In this document: in pieces, positions 18,975 to 28,145 of the stretch
How the letters are laid out: every line of letters begins with the position of its first letter
Numbering within the stretch: the stretch's first letter is position 1
DNA from: Streptomyces sp. Act143
Lineage (GTDB): Bacteria; Actinomycetota; Actinomycetes; Streptomycetales; Streptomycetaceae
Length of the DNA: 64,000 nucleotides
Direction of reading: 5' to 3'
Assembly (NCBI RefSeq): GCF_003143935.1
Contig: NZ_QFRX01000001.1
Span: 7,176,129 to 7,240,128, forward strand
The notes under the pieces: model-generated
The model's database searches: none
Told to the model about the DNA's origin: nothing
What the model saw: only the letters and a program-made list of their open reading frames with translations
Translations under genes and position numbers: made by a program

Positions 18975-19019
18975 AGAGGCTCGCCGGGGCGTAGGTCACC
19001 TACGCCCCGGCGAGCCTCT
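18975..19019. terminator. Strong 20-bp terminator hairpin after bioY
   Basis: A perfect 20-bp stem: agaggctcgccggggcgtag (18975-18994) with its exact complement at 19000-19019 and a 5-base loop. It also faces the convergent sortase-substrate gene. Confidence 0.85.
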
Positions 19020-19164
19020 TCCGCGTTACGGCGTCGTACGGCCCCTCGCTCCGATCCCCGCCGGAGCCGGTACGGACGCGGGCGGTTCTCGTGATCCATC
19101 GCTCCCGGGGTGCAGGCACGACCTGACGACCGCCGTCAGGCCATGCCCCCGTGCCGCGTGCCTG

Positions 19165-19884
19165 TCAGATCCCCTGCCGCGGCCGCCGCGTCGACCACCA
19201 CAGCCCGGCCGCACCGGCCGTCAACAGGGCCGCTCCCGCCGCTCCCGCCGGGAGCAGATCACGCATCACACCGGTCTTCGGCAGCTCGTCGCCGCCGGGT
19301 GCCACCGGCTTGTTGTCCGTACCGAGGAGCAGCGGGGTGGCCGGGGCGTTCGGCGACGGATTCGTCGTCCCGAACGGAACCGGGCCCTGCTGCCAGTACG
19401 TCTTCTTCCCGTCGCCGGTCTGCACCGGCAGACAGATCTTTCCGGTCTTGCCGAGATCGAACGACGCGTCGACCGCGTACGACTTCGACTTACCGGCTGC
19501 GAGATTGTCGATCGGGCACGCGAAACCGCTGTTCGAGCCCTCCGGCAGATCGCTTTTGGCAATCGAGGAGCAGCCTTGAACGTTGTTGACCGTGAGGCCG
19601 TCGAAACCGACGACCAAAAGCTGGATCTTTCCGCTGTCCTTGGTCCCCTCGTTCTTCACCGTGGCGGTGATGTCGGTCTTTTCGGAACTGTTGTCGACCG
19701 AGATCTGTTCGGGCAGCAGCGTGGTCAGTTTCACGCCCGCCGGTGCCTCGTCGACGGCCTTTCCCCCCTTGCTGCTGCCGGGCCCCTGGTCATCCGCGCT
19801 GGCGGCGAATGGAAGGATCAGTACGGCCGAGAAAGATGCCGTGACCAGCGATCCCGCGATGGTCGTCATGCGACGAGAACTCAT
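19165..19884 (-). CDS. LPXTG-type sortase-anchored surface protein
   Basis: A 239-aa exported protein predicted to be linked to peptidoglycan by sortase. The Sec signal peptide ends near FAASADD (about residue 31). The C-terminal sorting signal is DELPKTG followed by a hydrophobic helix and the RRPR tail. The mature part has three cysteines (QGCSS, FACPID, KICLP) and a predicted all-beta fold (TVKNEGTKDSGKIQLLVVG, a DUF11/CARDB-like run). Function unknown. ATG 19884 has GGGGGA upstream. It is divergent from the Ser/Thr kinase gene, about 200 bases away. Confidence 0.78.
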   Translation of the reverse strand: MSSRRMTTIAGSLVTASFSAVLILPFAASADDQGPGSSKGGKAVDEAPAGVKLTTLLPEQISVDNSSEKTDITATVKNEGTKDSGKIQLLVVGFDGLTVNNVQGCSSIAKSDLPEGSNSGFACPIDNLAAGKSKSYAVDASFDLGKTGKICLPVQTGDGKKTYWQQGPVPFGTTNPSPNAPATPLLLGTDNKPVAPGGDELPKTGVMRDLLPAGAAGAALLTAGAAGLWWSTRRPRQGI

Positions 19885-20042
19885 GTTCGTCCCCCTTGGC
19901 TGCGCCTGAATTCGCAGTACTTGAAGAGCTACCACAAGATTTCTCCGCACTATGCTGGTACGGCGTGAAGTGTGACCATTGTGTTGAAGTAGGCGGTGGC
20001 CGGTACGTGCCGGAGGGGGTGCAGCGGATTGCCGGAGAATAC

Positions 20043-20087
20043 GGGAAACACGGGAAGCACGGGAAGTGCGGGCAGCACGGGAAACAT
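20043..20087. repeat. Five 9-bp repeats before the kinase
   Basis: Five tandem units: gggaaacac, gggaagcac, gggaagtgc, gggcagcac, gggaaacat. The last unit contains the ATG I use as kinase start. Use of rare codons (GGA, AGA, ACA) if translated suggests the repeats are leader, not coding. Confidence 0.75.
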
Positions 20088-22212
20088 GAGAAGCGGCGGG
20101 GCTCCGGGGACACTGGTGTCGAGTCGTTATCGCCTGGTCGAGAGCATCGGCCAGGGGGGAATGGGGCGGGTGTGGCGAGCCGCCGACGAAATGCTCGACC
20201 GCCAGGTCGCGGTCAAGGAAATGCGCATAGACGGCCTCGACGCGGAGGACGCCCGCACCCGCCGTGAACGCACCCTGCGCGAGGCCCGCGCCACGGCACG
20301 CATCGACCACCCCAATGTGGTGCGGGTCTACGACGTCGTGGACGAGGGCGAACGCCTGTGGATCGTCATGGAGTTGGTGGCGGGCCGCTCCCTGGAACGG
20401 ATGATGGTGGAGGACGGTCCGCTCGCCCCCCGGGAGACCGCCCGGATCGGCATCGGTCTGGTGACGGCCCTGCGTCAGGTGCATGCGCGCGGTGTCCTGC
20501 ACCGGGACATCAAGCCGGGCAACGTACTGGTGGAGGGGGCCGGACACCGCGTGGTCCTCACGGACTTCGGCATCGCGGCCATCCAGGACGCCAAGGCGCT
20601 CACCATGGTCGGCATGCTGGTCGGTTCCCCCGACTACATGGCCCCCGAGCGCATCTCCGGCCGCCCGCAAGGCCCCCCGTCGGACATCTGGTCGCTGGGC
20701 GCCACGCTCTGCGCGGCCCTGGCGGGCCACTCCCCGTTCTCCCGCGACACCACGCTGGCCACCTTGCACGCGGTCCTCTACGAGGAGCCCGAACTGCCCA
20801 GCACGGCAGGGCCGTTGCGGGACATCCTGGCCGCCCTCCTGGAGAAGGAGCCGGAGCTGCGCCCGGGCCTGGACGAGGTGGAGGAGGCGCTCCGCCCGGT
20901 GGCGTTCCCGCCCACTGTCGCCACGATGCGGGTGATCGAGGAGGAACAGCCGCCCCAGGAACGACCGGCACCCCCCGAGGACGAGCGGCCCGCGAGCGCC
21001 CTCCCGGACCGCGCAACCCCGTTCCTCCCCTGGCCCAGGCCGGAACACCCCACCCCGCCCTACCTGAACGCCTCCCAACTCCCGGCCCACGCAGCCCCGA
21101 GAAGCACCCCACCCACAGAACCACCACCTCCCCACGAAGAACCCAGCCCCACCTGGAAGCCCACCCCTACGTGGGAGCCCACCCCTACCGGGGAATCCGC
21201 CCCTACCTGGGAGCCCACACCTACCCAGGGGCCCACCCCTGCCCAGAGCCCTACCCCTACCCAGGGGCCCACCCCTACCCAGGGGACCACCCCCACCTGG
21301 GAACTCACTCCCACCCCGACGTCCACCCCCACCCCCACCCACGCCCCCGCACACGCCGACGGCGCTCAGCCCCCGCAGGGGCCACCCGCAGCCGACCACG
21401 AAAGCCGCACGGGTGGTGCGGGTGGGAACGAAAACCGGGCCGAAGGCCCGGCGGCCCCCACCCCCAACGCCTCCTCAGAAGCACACGGCGGCATCTCCCT
21501 CATCCGCTCAGAGGCAGTCACCGAACAACGCCCCCTCCAGCCACCCCCACCCGACCCCCACCCCGACGTCCACCCCCACCCCCACCCCCACCGCCACCGC
21601 ACCCGACTGCTCACCGCCGCCGTCGCCGCCGCAGCCGCGCTCACCACGACCCTGCTCCTGCTGAACGCGAACGCACCCGGCACCCACGACGACAAGGCAC
21701 ACAGCACTTCGACCCCGACCCCGGCTCCCTCCGCCACCACCCTCAACTCCCCGCCCCCCACCGTCGAAGGCACCTCCAGGCCCCAGTCGATCCCACCCGG
21801 CGCCCACCAAGAGGCCGGAGGTTTCGCCTGGGCAACCCCCGAGGGCTGGCGCAGGGACGTGAAGACGGGCGCGGAGGTGCACTACACGTCACCCGACGGC
21901 ACCCAGGAACTCGCCGCGAAGTCCTCCCTCGCCCGGGGCGACTTGATGGAGACCTGGAAGACCTCGGAGCAGAACGCCCACCAGGGCCAGGACTACCGGA
22001 AGATCCGCTTGGAGGACACGGAGTTCCAGGGCCACCCGGCGGTGGTCTGGGAGTACACCTTCACGCTCAAGGGCGTTCCCTGGCACGCCCGCCTGCTCGG
22101 CTTCAACGTGGACGGCAAGTCGTACCAGGTGAACACGTGGTACCAACCGCACACGGAGACACAGGCGTTGAAGACGTACGAGAAGGTCAAGAACAGCTTC
22201 ACGGTGCTGTGA
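20086..22212 (+). CDS. Membrane Ser/Thr protein kinase (PknB-like) with PsbP/Mog1-like sensor
   Basis: A 708-aa receptor-type kinase. The kinase domain begins at YRLVESIGQGGMGRVW (G-loop), with VKEM lysine, HRDIKPGN catalytic loop, DFG and APE all intact, so it should be active. Residues about 290-500 are a Pro/Thr-rich linker with repeated PTPTW and PTPTQG units, giving many possible phospho-threonines. A membrane helix follows (TAAVAAAAALTTTLLLLNA, about 508-526), then a roughly 130-aa extracellular domain starting GGFAWATPEGWRRD that resembles PsbP/Mog1-type sensors of other Streptomyces kinases. Start uncertain: ATG 20086; GTG 20116 (GGGGA upstream) and GTG 19996 are alternatives. The ligand is unknown. 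Confidence 0.85.
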   Translation: MRSGGAPGTLVSSRYRLVESIGQGGMGRVWRAADEMLDRQVAVKEMRIDGLDAEDARTRRERTLREARATARIDHPNVVRVYDVVDEGERLWIVMELVAGRSLERMMVEDGPLAPRETARIGIGLVTALRQVHARGVLHRDIKPGNVLVEGAGHRVVLTDFGIAAIQDAKALTMVGMLVGSPDYMAPERISGRPQGPPSDIWSLGATLCAALAGHSPFSRDTTLATLHAVLYEEPELPSTAGPLRDILAALLEKEPELRPGLDEVEEALRPVAFPPTVATMRVIEEEQPPQERPAPPEDERPASALPDRATPFLPWPRPEHPTPPYLNASQLPAHAAPRSTPPTEPPPPHEEPSPTWKPTPTWEPTPTGESAPTWEPTPTQGPTPAQSPTPTQGPTPTQGTTPTWELTPTPTSTPTPTHAPAHADGAQPPQGPPAADHESRTGGAGGNENRAEGPAAPTPNASSEAHGGISLIRSEAVTEQRPLQPPPPDPHPDVHPHPHPHRHRTRLLTAAVAAAAALTTTLLLLNANAPGTHDDKAHSTSTPTPAPSATTLNSPPPTVEGTSRPQSIPPGAHQEAGGFAWATPEGWRRDVKTGAEVHYTSPDGTQELAAKSSLARGDLMETWKTSEQNAHQGQDYRKIRLEDTEFQGHPAVVWEYTFTLKGVPWHARLLGFNVDGKSYQVNTWYQPHTETQALKTYEKVKNSFTVL

Positions 22213-22228
22213 GACCCACAGCACCGTG
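22200..22228 (+). terminator. Terminator overlapping the kinase stop codon
   Basis: Perfect 12-bp stem cacggtgctgtg (22200-22211) with cacagcaccgtg (22217-22228), 5-base loop. The left arm contains the last kinase codons and part of its TGA. Confidence 0.65.
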
Positions 22229-22278
22229 AAACCGACGAACTGAAACCGGCTGACTGAGACCGGCGAACTCAGGACGTG

Positions 22279-23697
22279 TCAGCCGACCTTGATCTCGTCC
22301 TGCACCTCAGGCCCGTCGACGGCGGCCGGACGTCCGCCCCGCACCCGCTCCTTGACCACAGCGACCACCAGCACACACGCCGCGACGAGCAACGACAGCA
22401 GCACGGTCGTACGCCCGCTGCTCGCCCCCTCCGTGTCGGTCAGCATGTAACCGAGGACGAACACGATGAGCGCGGCCGTGGCCCAGGTGAGGTACGGGTA
22501 CAGCCACATCTTCACGACCAGCTTCTCCGGCGCCTCCGCCTGGATGATCCGCCGCATCCGCAGCTGCGAGAAGCAGATGACGAGCCACACGAACAGGGCG
22601 ACCGCACCGGAGGAGTTGACGAGGAAGAGGAAGATCGTGTCCGGGGACAGGTAGTTGAAGAAGACGGCCACGAAGCCGAACAGCACGGACGCGAGAATCG
22701 CCGTCATCGGCACGCCCCGCCCGTTGGTCCGCGCGAACGCGCGAGGCGCGTCCCCGCGCTCACCGAGCGAGAAGGCCATGCGGGAGGCCGTGTAGAGGCC
22801 GGAGTTGAGGCAGGACAGCACCGAGGTCAGCACGATGAAGTTCATGATCTGACCGGCGTGCGCGATGCCGAGGGAGTCCAGGGCGGCGACGTAGGAGCCC
22901 TTCTCCGCGATGGACGGGTCGTCCCAGGGGAGCAGCGTGACGACGACGAAGATCGAGCCGAGGTAGAAGACGCCGATCCGCCAGATGATGCTGTTGGTCG
23001 ACTTGGTGACGGCCCGCTGCGGGTCCTCGGACTCGCCGGCGGCCAGCGTGGCGATCTCGCTGCCCATGAAGGAGAAGACGACGAGCAGCACACCGGTGAG
23101 GATGGCGCCGGGCCCGTTGGGCAGGAAGCCACCGTGGTCGGTGAGGTTGGACAGGCCCGCCTTGTCGGCGTCGACCCCCGGCAGCACACCGAAGACCGCG
23201 AGCCCGCCGATGACGATGAACGCGCCGATGGCGACGACCTTGATCCCGGCGAACCAGAACTCGAACTCGCCGTAGGAGCCCACGGAGATCAGGTTGGTGG
23301 CGGTCAGCACCACCATCACGATGAGCGCCCACCCCCACTGCGGGACGGCGGGGATCCAGCCTTCGAGGATCTCGGCTCCCGCGGTCGCCTCGACGGCGAG
23401 CACCACGACCCAGAAGAACCAGTACAGCCAGCCGATGGAGAACCCGGCCCAGCGTCCGAGCGCCCGGTCGGCGTGCGCGGAGAACGAGCCGGTGGTGGGG
23501 TTGGCGACGGACATCTCGCCGAGCATCCGCATCACCAGCACCACGAGCGTGCCGACGAGTGCGTAGGACAGGAGGATGCCCGGCCCTGCGGTGGCGATGC
23601 CTGCCTTGGAGCCGACGAACAGACCCGCCCCGATGACGCCACCGATGGCGATCATCGAGAGATGTCGGTTCTTGAGTCCGGCCTGGAGACCAGTCAT
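22279..23697 (-). CDS. APC-family amino-acid permease, second paralog
   Basis: A 472-aa amino-acid transporter of the APC family with about 12 helices, starting MTGLQAGLKNRHLSMIAIGG and carrying the substrate motif IGAGLFVGSKAG and the block MLGEMSVANPTTGSFSAHADR. It matches the permease at 16642 nearly end to end in motif layout, so the two are paralogs. Likely a GABA or basic/neutral amino-acid importer; the substrate is not assignable. ATG 23697 has AAAGGA upstream. It converges on the kinase gene. Confidence 0.85.
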   Translation of the reverse strand: MTGLQAGLKNRHLSMIAIGGVIGAGLFVGSKAGIATAGPGILLSYALVGTLVVLVMRMLGEMSVANPTTGSFSAHADRALGRWAGFSIGWLYWFFWVVVLAVEATAGAEILEGWIPAVPQWGWALIVMVVLTATNLISVGSYGEFEFWFAGIKVVAIGAFIVIGGLAVFGVLPGVDADKAGLSNLTDHGGFLPNGPGAILTGVLLVVFSFMGSEIATLAAGESEDPQRAVTKSTNSIIWRIGVFYLGSIFVVVTLLPWDDPSIAEKGSYVAALDSLGIAHAGQIMNFIVLTSVLSCLNSGLYTASRMAFSLGERGDAPRAFARTNGRGVPMTAILASVLFGFVAVFFNYLSPDTIFLFLVNSSGAVALFVWLVICFSQLRMRRIIQAEAPEKLVVKMWLYPYLTWATAALIVFVLGYMLTDTEGASSGRTTVLLSLLVAACVLVVAVVKERVRGGRPAAVDGPEVQDEIKVG

Positions 23698-23901
23698 GGG
23701 GGGAATTCCTTTGCGCCGGGTGAGCGGTTCCCGTACGGGTTGCGTACGGATCGGTCCAGTGAATCGGAGGCAAAGGAATTCGTGAACCTATGAATCCGGA
23801 TCGTTACTTGAGGTTTTCTTGAGCTTCCATGGTTGAGGCCGTGTTTTTCGTCCTGGACACCCAGGGCGGCTGCCCCGAAACAGGCGTGTCACACTCATCC
23901 C

Positions 23902-24390
23902 ATGCGCGTGTATCTCGGCTCCGACCATGCGGGCTTCGAACTCAAGAACCACCTCGTCGAGTGGCTCAAGGCCGCCGGCCACGAGGCCGTCGACTGCGGC
24001 CCCCACATCTACGACGCCCAGGACGACTACCCGCCGTTCTGCCTCCGCGCCGCGGAGCGTACGGCGGCGGACCCCGACGCCCTCGGCATCGTGATCGGCG
24101 GCTCCGGCAACGGCGAGCAGATCGCCGCGAACAAGGTCAAGGGCGTACGCGCGGCGCTCGCCTGGAGCGAGGAGACGGCGTCGCTGGGCCGCCAGCACAA
24201 CAACGCCAACGTCGTCGCGGTCGGCGCCCGGATGCACACCCAGGACGAGGCGACCAAGTTCGTCGAGACCTTCCTCGCCACCCCGTTCTCCGGTGACGAG
24301 CGCCACATCCGCCGCATCGACATGCTGGCCGACTACGAGACGACCGGCGACCTCCCGCCGATCCCGGCCCACCACCCGCAGCAGGACTGA
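23902..24390 (+). CDS. rpiB: Ribose-5-phosphate isomerase B
   Basis: A 162-aa RpiB interconverting ribose 5-phosphate and ribulose 5-phosphate in the pentose phosphate pathway. It has GSDHAGFELKNHL at the start and GGSGNGEQIAANKVKG near residue 70. As in mycobacterial RpiB, the usual catalytic cysteine is absent and a glutamate in GNGEQ is the likely base (known for M. tuberculosis). ATG 23902; 39 bases separate it from the DNA glycosylase gene, so the two are probably co-transcribed, as in mycobacteria. Confidence 0.92.
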   Translation: MRVYLGSDHAGFELKNHLVEWLKAAGHEAVDCGPHIYDAQDDYPPFCLRAAERTAADPDALGIVIGGSGNGEQIAANKVKGVRAALAWSEETASLGRQHNNANVVAVGARMHTQDEATKFVETFLATPFSGDERHIRRIDMLADYETTGDLPPIPAHHPQQD

Positions 24391-24429
24391 CGTAACACAG
24401 CACCCAGAGGGCTGGAAGGAACAGGCACC

Positions 24430-25239
24430 GTGCCAGAGGGGCACACGATCCACCGGTTGGCGGCCGACTACGCCGACCGCTTCTCCGGCACGGCGCCCCG
24501 CGTCACCAGCCCCCAGGGCAAGTTCTCCGACGCCGCCGCCCTCCTGGACGGCGCCGGACTCACCCGTACCGAAGCCCACGGCAAGCACCTCTTCCTGGGC
24601 TTCCGGGACACCGACTGGGTCCACATCCACCTCGGCCTCTTCGGCAAGGTGGCCTTCGGCGACGCCCCGGCGCCCCCGCCCACGGACACCGTCCGCCTGC
24701 GGCTCGCGAACGCCACGTCGTACGTCGATCTGCGCGGCCCCACGACCTGCGCCCTCATCACGGACGCCGAGAAGGACGCGATACACGAGCGCCTCGGCCC
24801 CGACCCGCTGCGCGCGGACGCCGACCCGCAGGCGGCGTACCGGCGGATCTCCCGCAGCCGTACGACGATCGCCGCGCTCCTGATGGACCAGAAGGTCATC
24901 GCCGGCGTCGGCAACGTCTACCGTGCCGAGGTCCTCTTCCGGCACGGCATCGACCCGTACCGGGCGGGGAAGGATGTCACCGCGCGGGAGTGGGACGCGA
25001 TCTGGCGGGATCTCGTCGACCTCATGCGCGAGGGCGTGCGCAACAACCGCATCGACACCGTCCGCCCCGAGCACACCCCGGAGGCGATGGGCCGACCGCC
25101 CCGCGTCGACGACCACGGCGGCGAGGTGTACGTCTACCGCAGGGCCACCCTGCCCTGCCACATCTGTGGCGGCGAGATCCGCACCGCCGACCTCGCCGCC
25201 CGCAACCTCTTCTGGTGCCCGGGCTGCCAGACGGCCTGA
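24430..25239 (+). CDS. Fpg/Nei-family DNA glycosylase/AP lyase
   Basis: A 269-aa base-excision-repair enzyme of the Fpg/Nei family. After the start, P2-E3 (catalytic proline and glutamate) are present in PEGHTIHRLA, as in Nei-type enzymes; the H2TH region GVGNVYRAEVLFRHGIDP and a C-terminal zinc finger (CHIC...CPGC) complete the fold. It would remove oxidised pyrimidines or purines and cut the strand. GTG start. The gene's last bases form the first copy of a 36-bp tandem repeat. It follows rpiB, as nei does in M. tuberculosis. Confidence 0.9.
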   Translation: MPEGHTIHRLAADYADRFSGTAPRVTSPQGKFSDAAALLDGAGLTRTEAHGKHLFLGFRDTDWVHIHLGLFGKVAFGDAPAPPPTDTVRLRLANATSYVDLRGPTTCALITDAEKDAIHERLGPDPLRADADPQAAYRRISRSRTTIAALLMDQKVIAGVGNVYRAEVLFRHGIDPYRAGKDVTAREWDAIWRDLVDLMREGVRNNRIDTVRPEHTPEAMGRPPRVDDHGGEVYVYRRATLPCHICGGEIRTADLAARNLFWCPGCQTA

Positions 25240-25335
25240 GCCGCAGGCCCCCGTACCCGCTGTCAGACGGCCTGAGCCGCAGGCCCCCGCACCGGCTGTC
25301 AGACGGCCTGAGCCGCGGGCCCCGCGCCCGTACCG
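25228..25335. repeat. Three 36-bp tandem repeats covering a stop codon
   Basis: Copies at 25228-25263, 25264-25299 and 25300-25335, each starting cagacggcctgagccgc; the first contains the last codons and TGA of the DNA glycosylase. Copies 1 and 2 differ at few positions, copy 3 at more. Confidence 0.85.
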
Positions 25336-25381
25336 CCTGACGGCCGGGCAGCCGGCGCCACGGCGCCTCCGGCAGCCGCGC

Positions 25382-26623
25382 TCAGAAGCCGTGCGGCAAC
25401 CAGGGGGCCACCGCCGACCCGAAGCCGACCGCCGCCTCCGTCAGCGCCCCCTGCCGCAGCTCCCGCACCCGCCCGGCGGCGCCCAGCGCGGCCAGGCTCA
25501 CCCCGCCGAGATACGCGGCCCCCAACTCCCGTACGGACAGCGCCAGATCAGCCGCGTCCTCGGTCCGCTCGCAGGACGCCCCCTTCGCGTCCCCGCTGAG
25601 CCGCCAACGCCCCGTGTTCCAGGGGCAGAAGTCGTCCTGGACGTCGAACACCACGTCCACCGGCGCCTGATAGGTCCGCGCCTCCAGCGCGGCCCCCACG
25701 TCCACCAGCCGTACGTGCAGCGAGTCCCGCAGCCGCGGCTCGCACCGCCGCATGTCGGAGACCAGCTGCTGCCACACCTCGTCGACCGGCCGCCCCCGCA
25801 CGCTCACCTTCGACGTCAGGTCGATCCCGAACAGGAACCGCCAGAGCGCGGCATGCGTCGCCGCATCCAGCGCCTGCACGTCCCGCAGCACCACGGTCCC
25901 GTCGGGCCCGGCGGTCCCCCACTCCGGCTTCACATGGAAGCGCGCGTACCCGACGACTCCGCCGTCCCGCTCCGCGACCACGCACTGCAGCGGAGAGGCG
26001 CCGTCCCGGTCGCTCGCGGGGTCGAGCATCCCGAGCCGCTCCCACCCGGGAAGCCGCGCCAGCATGCCCGGCCGCCCCGGCACCAGCCGCGCGTACACCG
26101 CCTCACAGGCGTCGAGCACCTCCGCCGGCTTCGCGTACCGCACCCGTACGTCATCGGTGCCGGGCGGCAGGGACAGCCGTACCCGGGTCGTATCGATCTC
26201 GGCGTTGACGTGGAAGGTCGCCGGCGCGTACCCGAACCGGCCGTAGATCGCCGGTTCGCTGGCGGTCAGGACGGCCAGCGGCCAGCCCCATTCCCGTACG
26301 TCGTCCAGCTGGCGCCGCATCATCGACGTCAGCACCCCGCGGCGCCGATGCGTCGCGGCCACACTGACCATCGTCACGCCCGCCGCCGGCACCGACGCAC
26401 CGCCCGGCACGGTCAGCCGGAAGCTGAACGCCCCGGCCGTGCCCACGCACTCGTCCCCGTCCCAGGCGCCGAGGGAACGGTCGAGTTCGGTGAGCGAGTT
26501 CCACAGCTCCCGCTCCTCGGCCGCCTCCGCGACCCCGCCGAAGGCGCGGATCAGGTTGTCGTACCACTCGTCCCACTCGTCCCGCCGCAGCACCCGCAGG
26601 TCGGTCGCCAAGTCAGAAGCCAT
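25382..26623 (-). CDS. Eis-like GNAT N-acetyltransferase
   Basis: A 413-aa acetyltransferase with the tripartite layout of mycobacterial Eis: an N-terminal GNAT domain, a second GNAT-like domain and a C-terminal SCP2-like domain. The acetyl-CoA loop VSVAATHRRRGVLTSMM is near residue 87. A tyrosine in the ASEPAIYGRFGY block and the C-terminal phenylalanine carboxylate (ending PHGF) match the acid and base residues known in Eis. Family members acetylate aminoglycosides and other amines; the natural substrate here is unknown. It is divergent from the PP2C gene at 26786. Confidence 0.85.
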   Translation of the reverse strand: MASDLATDLRVLRRDEWDEWYDNLIRAFGGVAEAAEERELWNSLTELDRSLGAWDGDECVGTAGAFSFRLTVPGGASVPAAGVTMVSVAATHRRRGVLTSMMRRQLDDVREWGWPLAVLTASEPAIYGRFGYAPATFHVNAEIDTTRVRLSLPPGTDDVRVRYAKPAEVLDACEAVYARLVPGRPGMLARLPGWERLGMLDPASDRDGASPLQCVVAERDGGVVGYARFHVKPEWGTAGPDGTVVLRDVQALDAATHAALWRFLFGIDLTSKVSVRGRPVDEVWQQLVSDMRRCEPRLRDSLHVRLVDVGAALEARTYQAPVDVVFDVQDDFCPWNTGRWRLSGDAKGASCERTEDAADLALSVRELGAAYLGGVSLAALGAAGRVRELRQGALTEAAVGFGSAVAPWLPHGF

Positions 26624-26785
26624 GGACCATGCCTACCAGGGCATTGCGGGACGAGCCAGGGAATTTCTCCTTGGTGGCGGCAAGGTGGCTTTCCGTGAAG
26701 TTCACTGTGAAGTTGAACCTCGGACGGGGGACAAGTGGGACCTCCCGTGCCAAGCAGCTGGTCCGATGGATAGGGTCCCGAACTA

Positions 26786-27973
26786 ATGGCAGCAGGACGA
26801 GAGCGGCGCGCGGAAGCCGACACGTTCACGGCCCGGTTGAAGATGCAGTGGCACCGGGCCCGCGTCGGCCTGCGCAGAAGCGCCGTGGACTACTTCCGCG
26901 GGGACGGCTCGGACTGGGTCGCGCTGGCCGGTCTGCTCCTCACCGTCCCGCTGATCGCCGCCACCACGCTGATGAACTCGGTGTGGTGCTCCCCGGCCGC
27001 GCTGGTCCTCCCGATCGTCGCGGGCGGGCTGCTGCTGCGCCCGGCGAGCCTGCTCGGCCTGTACGCGGCGGCGGCGACGGCACTGATCGTGGAGTCGGTG
27101 CAGCTGGGCCCGTACACGGAAGGCCCCTCCCGGGTCACCCCCGGCATCGTCCTCGTCGTGGCCGCCTGCGGCTTCTTCGGCCTTCTGATCGCCCAGTTCC
27201 GCAGCCGGGTCGGCGTGCCCTGGCGGCGCGGCGGCACCATGCTGTTCGACCTGCGCGAACGCATCCGCGTCCAGAGCAAGCTGCCGAAACTCCCGCACGG
27301 CTGGCACCGTGAGATGGCGCTGCGCCCGGCGGGCGGCCAGTCCTTCTCCGGCGACTTCGTGGTGGCCGCCCGCACCAACGGCGGCCGCACCATGGAGGTC
27401 GTCCTGACGGACGTCTCGGGCAAGGGCATGGACGCCGGCAGCCGCGCCCTGCTCCTGTCCGGAGCCTTCGGCGGCCTCCTGGGCTCCCTGCCCCCGCACG
27501 CGTTCCTCCCCGCCGCCAACGGCTACCTCCTGCGCCAGGACTGGGACGAGGGCTTCGCGACCTCGATCCACCTGGTCCTGGACCTGGACTCCGGTGACTA
27601 CGAGCTCTACTCCGCGGGCCACCCGCCGGGCCTCCAGCTCAGCGCGGGCAGCGGCCGCTGGGAGGAGAAGGCCGCGGAAGGCCCGCTCCTGGGCGTCTAC
27701 GACGGTGCCCAGTTCGACCCCGTGAAGGGCTCCCTGCGCCCCGGCGACGTGCTGATGCTCTTCACGGACGGCCTGGTGGAAACCTCCGACCGGGACATCG
27801 TGGAAGGCATCGACCGCCTCACGGGCGAGGCCGACCGCTACGTGGCCGGCGGCTTCCACGGCGCCGCCTGGCACCTGATCGAGGCAGTGGCCAAGGACGT
27901 CAACGACGACCGCGCCCTCCTGCTGATCTGCCGGGAAGGCCCGACAGCCACGGCCCAGCCGGCACAGCCGTAG
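26786..27973 (+). CDS. Membrane PP2C-type (SpoIIE) Ser/Thr phosphatase
   Basis: A 395-aa phosphatase. An N-terminal part of three to four membrane helices (VALAGLLLTVPLIAATTL... to about residue 135) is followed by a PPM/SpoIIE domain with the metal-binding aspartates in GGQSFSGDFVVA, LTDVSGKGMDAG, LFTDGLVET and DVNDDRALLLI. In Streptomyces such proteins dephosphorylate anti-sigma-factor antagonists; the partner is not in this window. A direct repeat gtgaagtt at 26695-26702 and 26707-26714 lies in the shared promoter region. ATG 26786. Confidence 0.85.
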   Translation: MAAGRERRAEADTFTARLKMQWHRARVGLRRSAVDYFRGDGSDWVALAGLLLTVPLIAATTLMNSVWCSPAALVLPIVAGGLLLRPASLLGLYAAAATALIVESVQLGPYTEGPSRVTPGIVLVVAACGFFGLLIAQFRSRVGVPWRRGGTMLFDLRERIRVQSKLPKLPHGWHREMALRPAGGQSFSGDFVVAARTNGGRTMEVVLTDVSGKGMDAGSRALLLSGAFGGLLGSLPPHAFLPAANGYLLRQDWDEGFATSIHLVLDLDSGDYELYSAGHPPGLQLSAGSGRWEEKAAEGPLLGVYDGAQFDPVKGSLRPGDVLMLFTDGLVETSDRDIVEGIDRLTGEADRYVAGGFHGAAWHLIEAVAKDVNDDRALLLICREGPTATAQPAQP

Positions 27974-28145
27974 CCCTGCGCGACTACGCCTGTTGCTGTT
28001 GGCGTCGCCGTAACTGCGCCCAGTCGTGTCGCTGCGCCCACCCAGGCAGGCCCGCCCAGCCCACGCCAAGGTGGGGTTTTCCCCAGCCCGGATCCGCCAG
28101 CACCCCTCATCGCCCCGCACACCCCCGCTCCGTAGCGTCAAGTAC

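Noticed and set aside
19885..21399. N-terminal extension of the sortase substrate to 744 residues
   Set aside because: It runs antisense through the kinase gene and starts without a ribosome binding site; the signal peptide and GGGGGA site fix the start at 19884.
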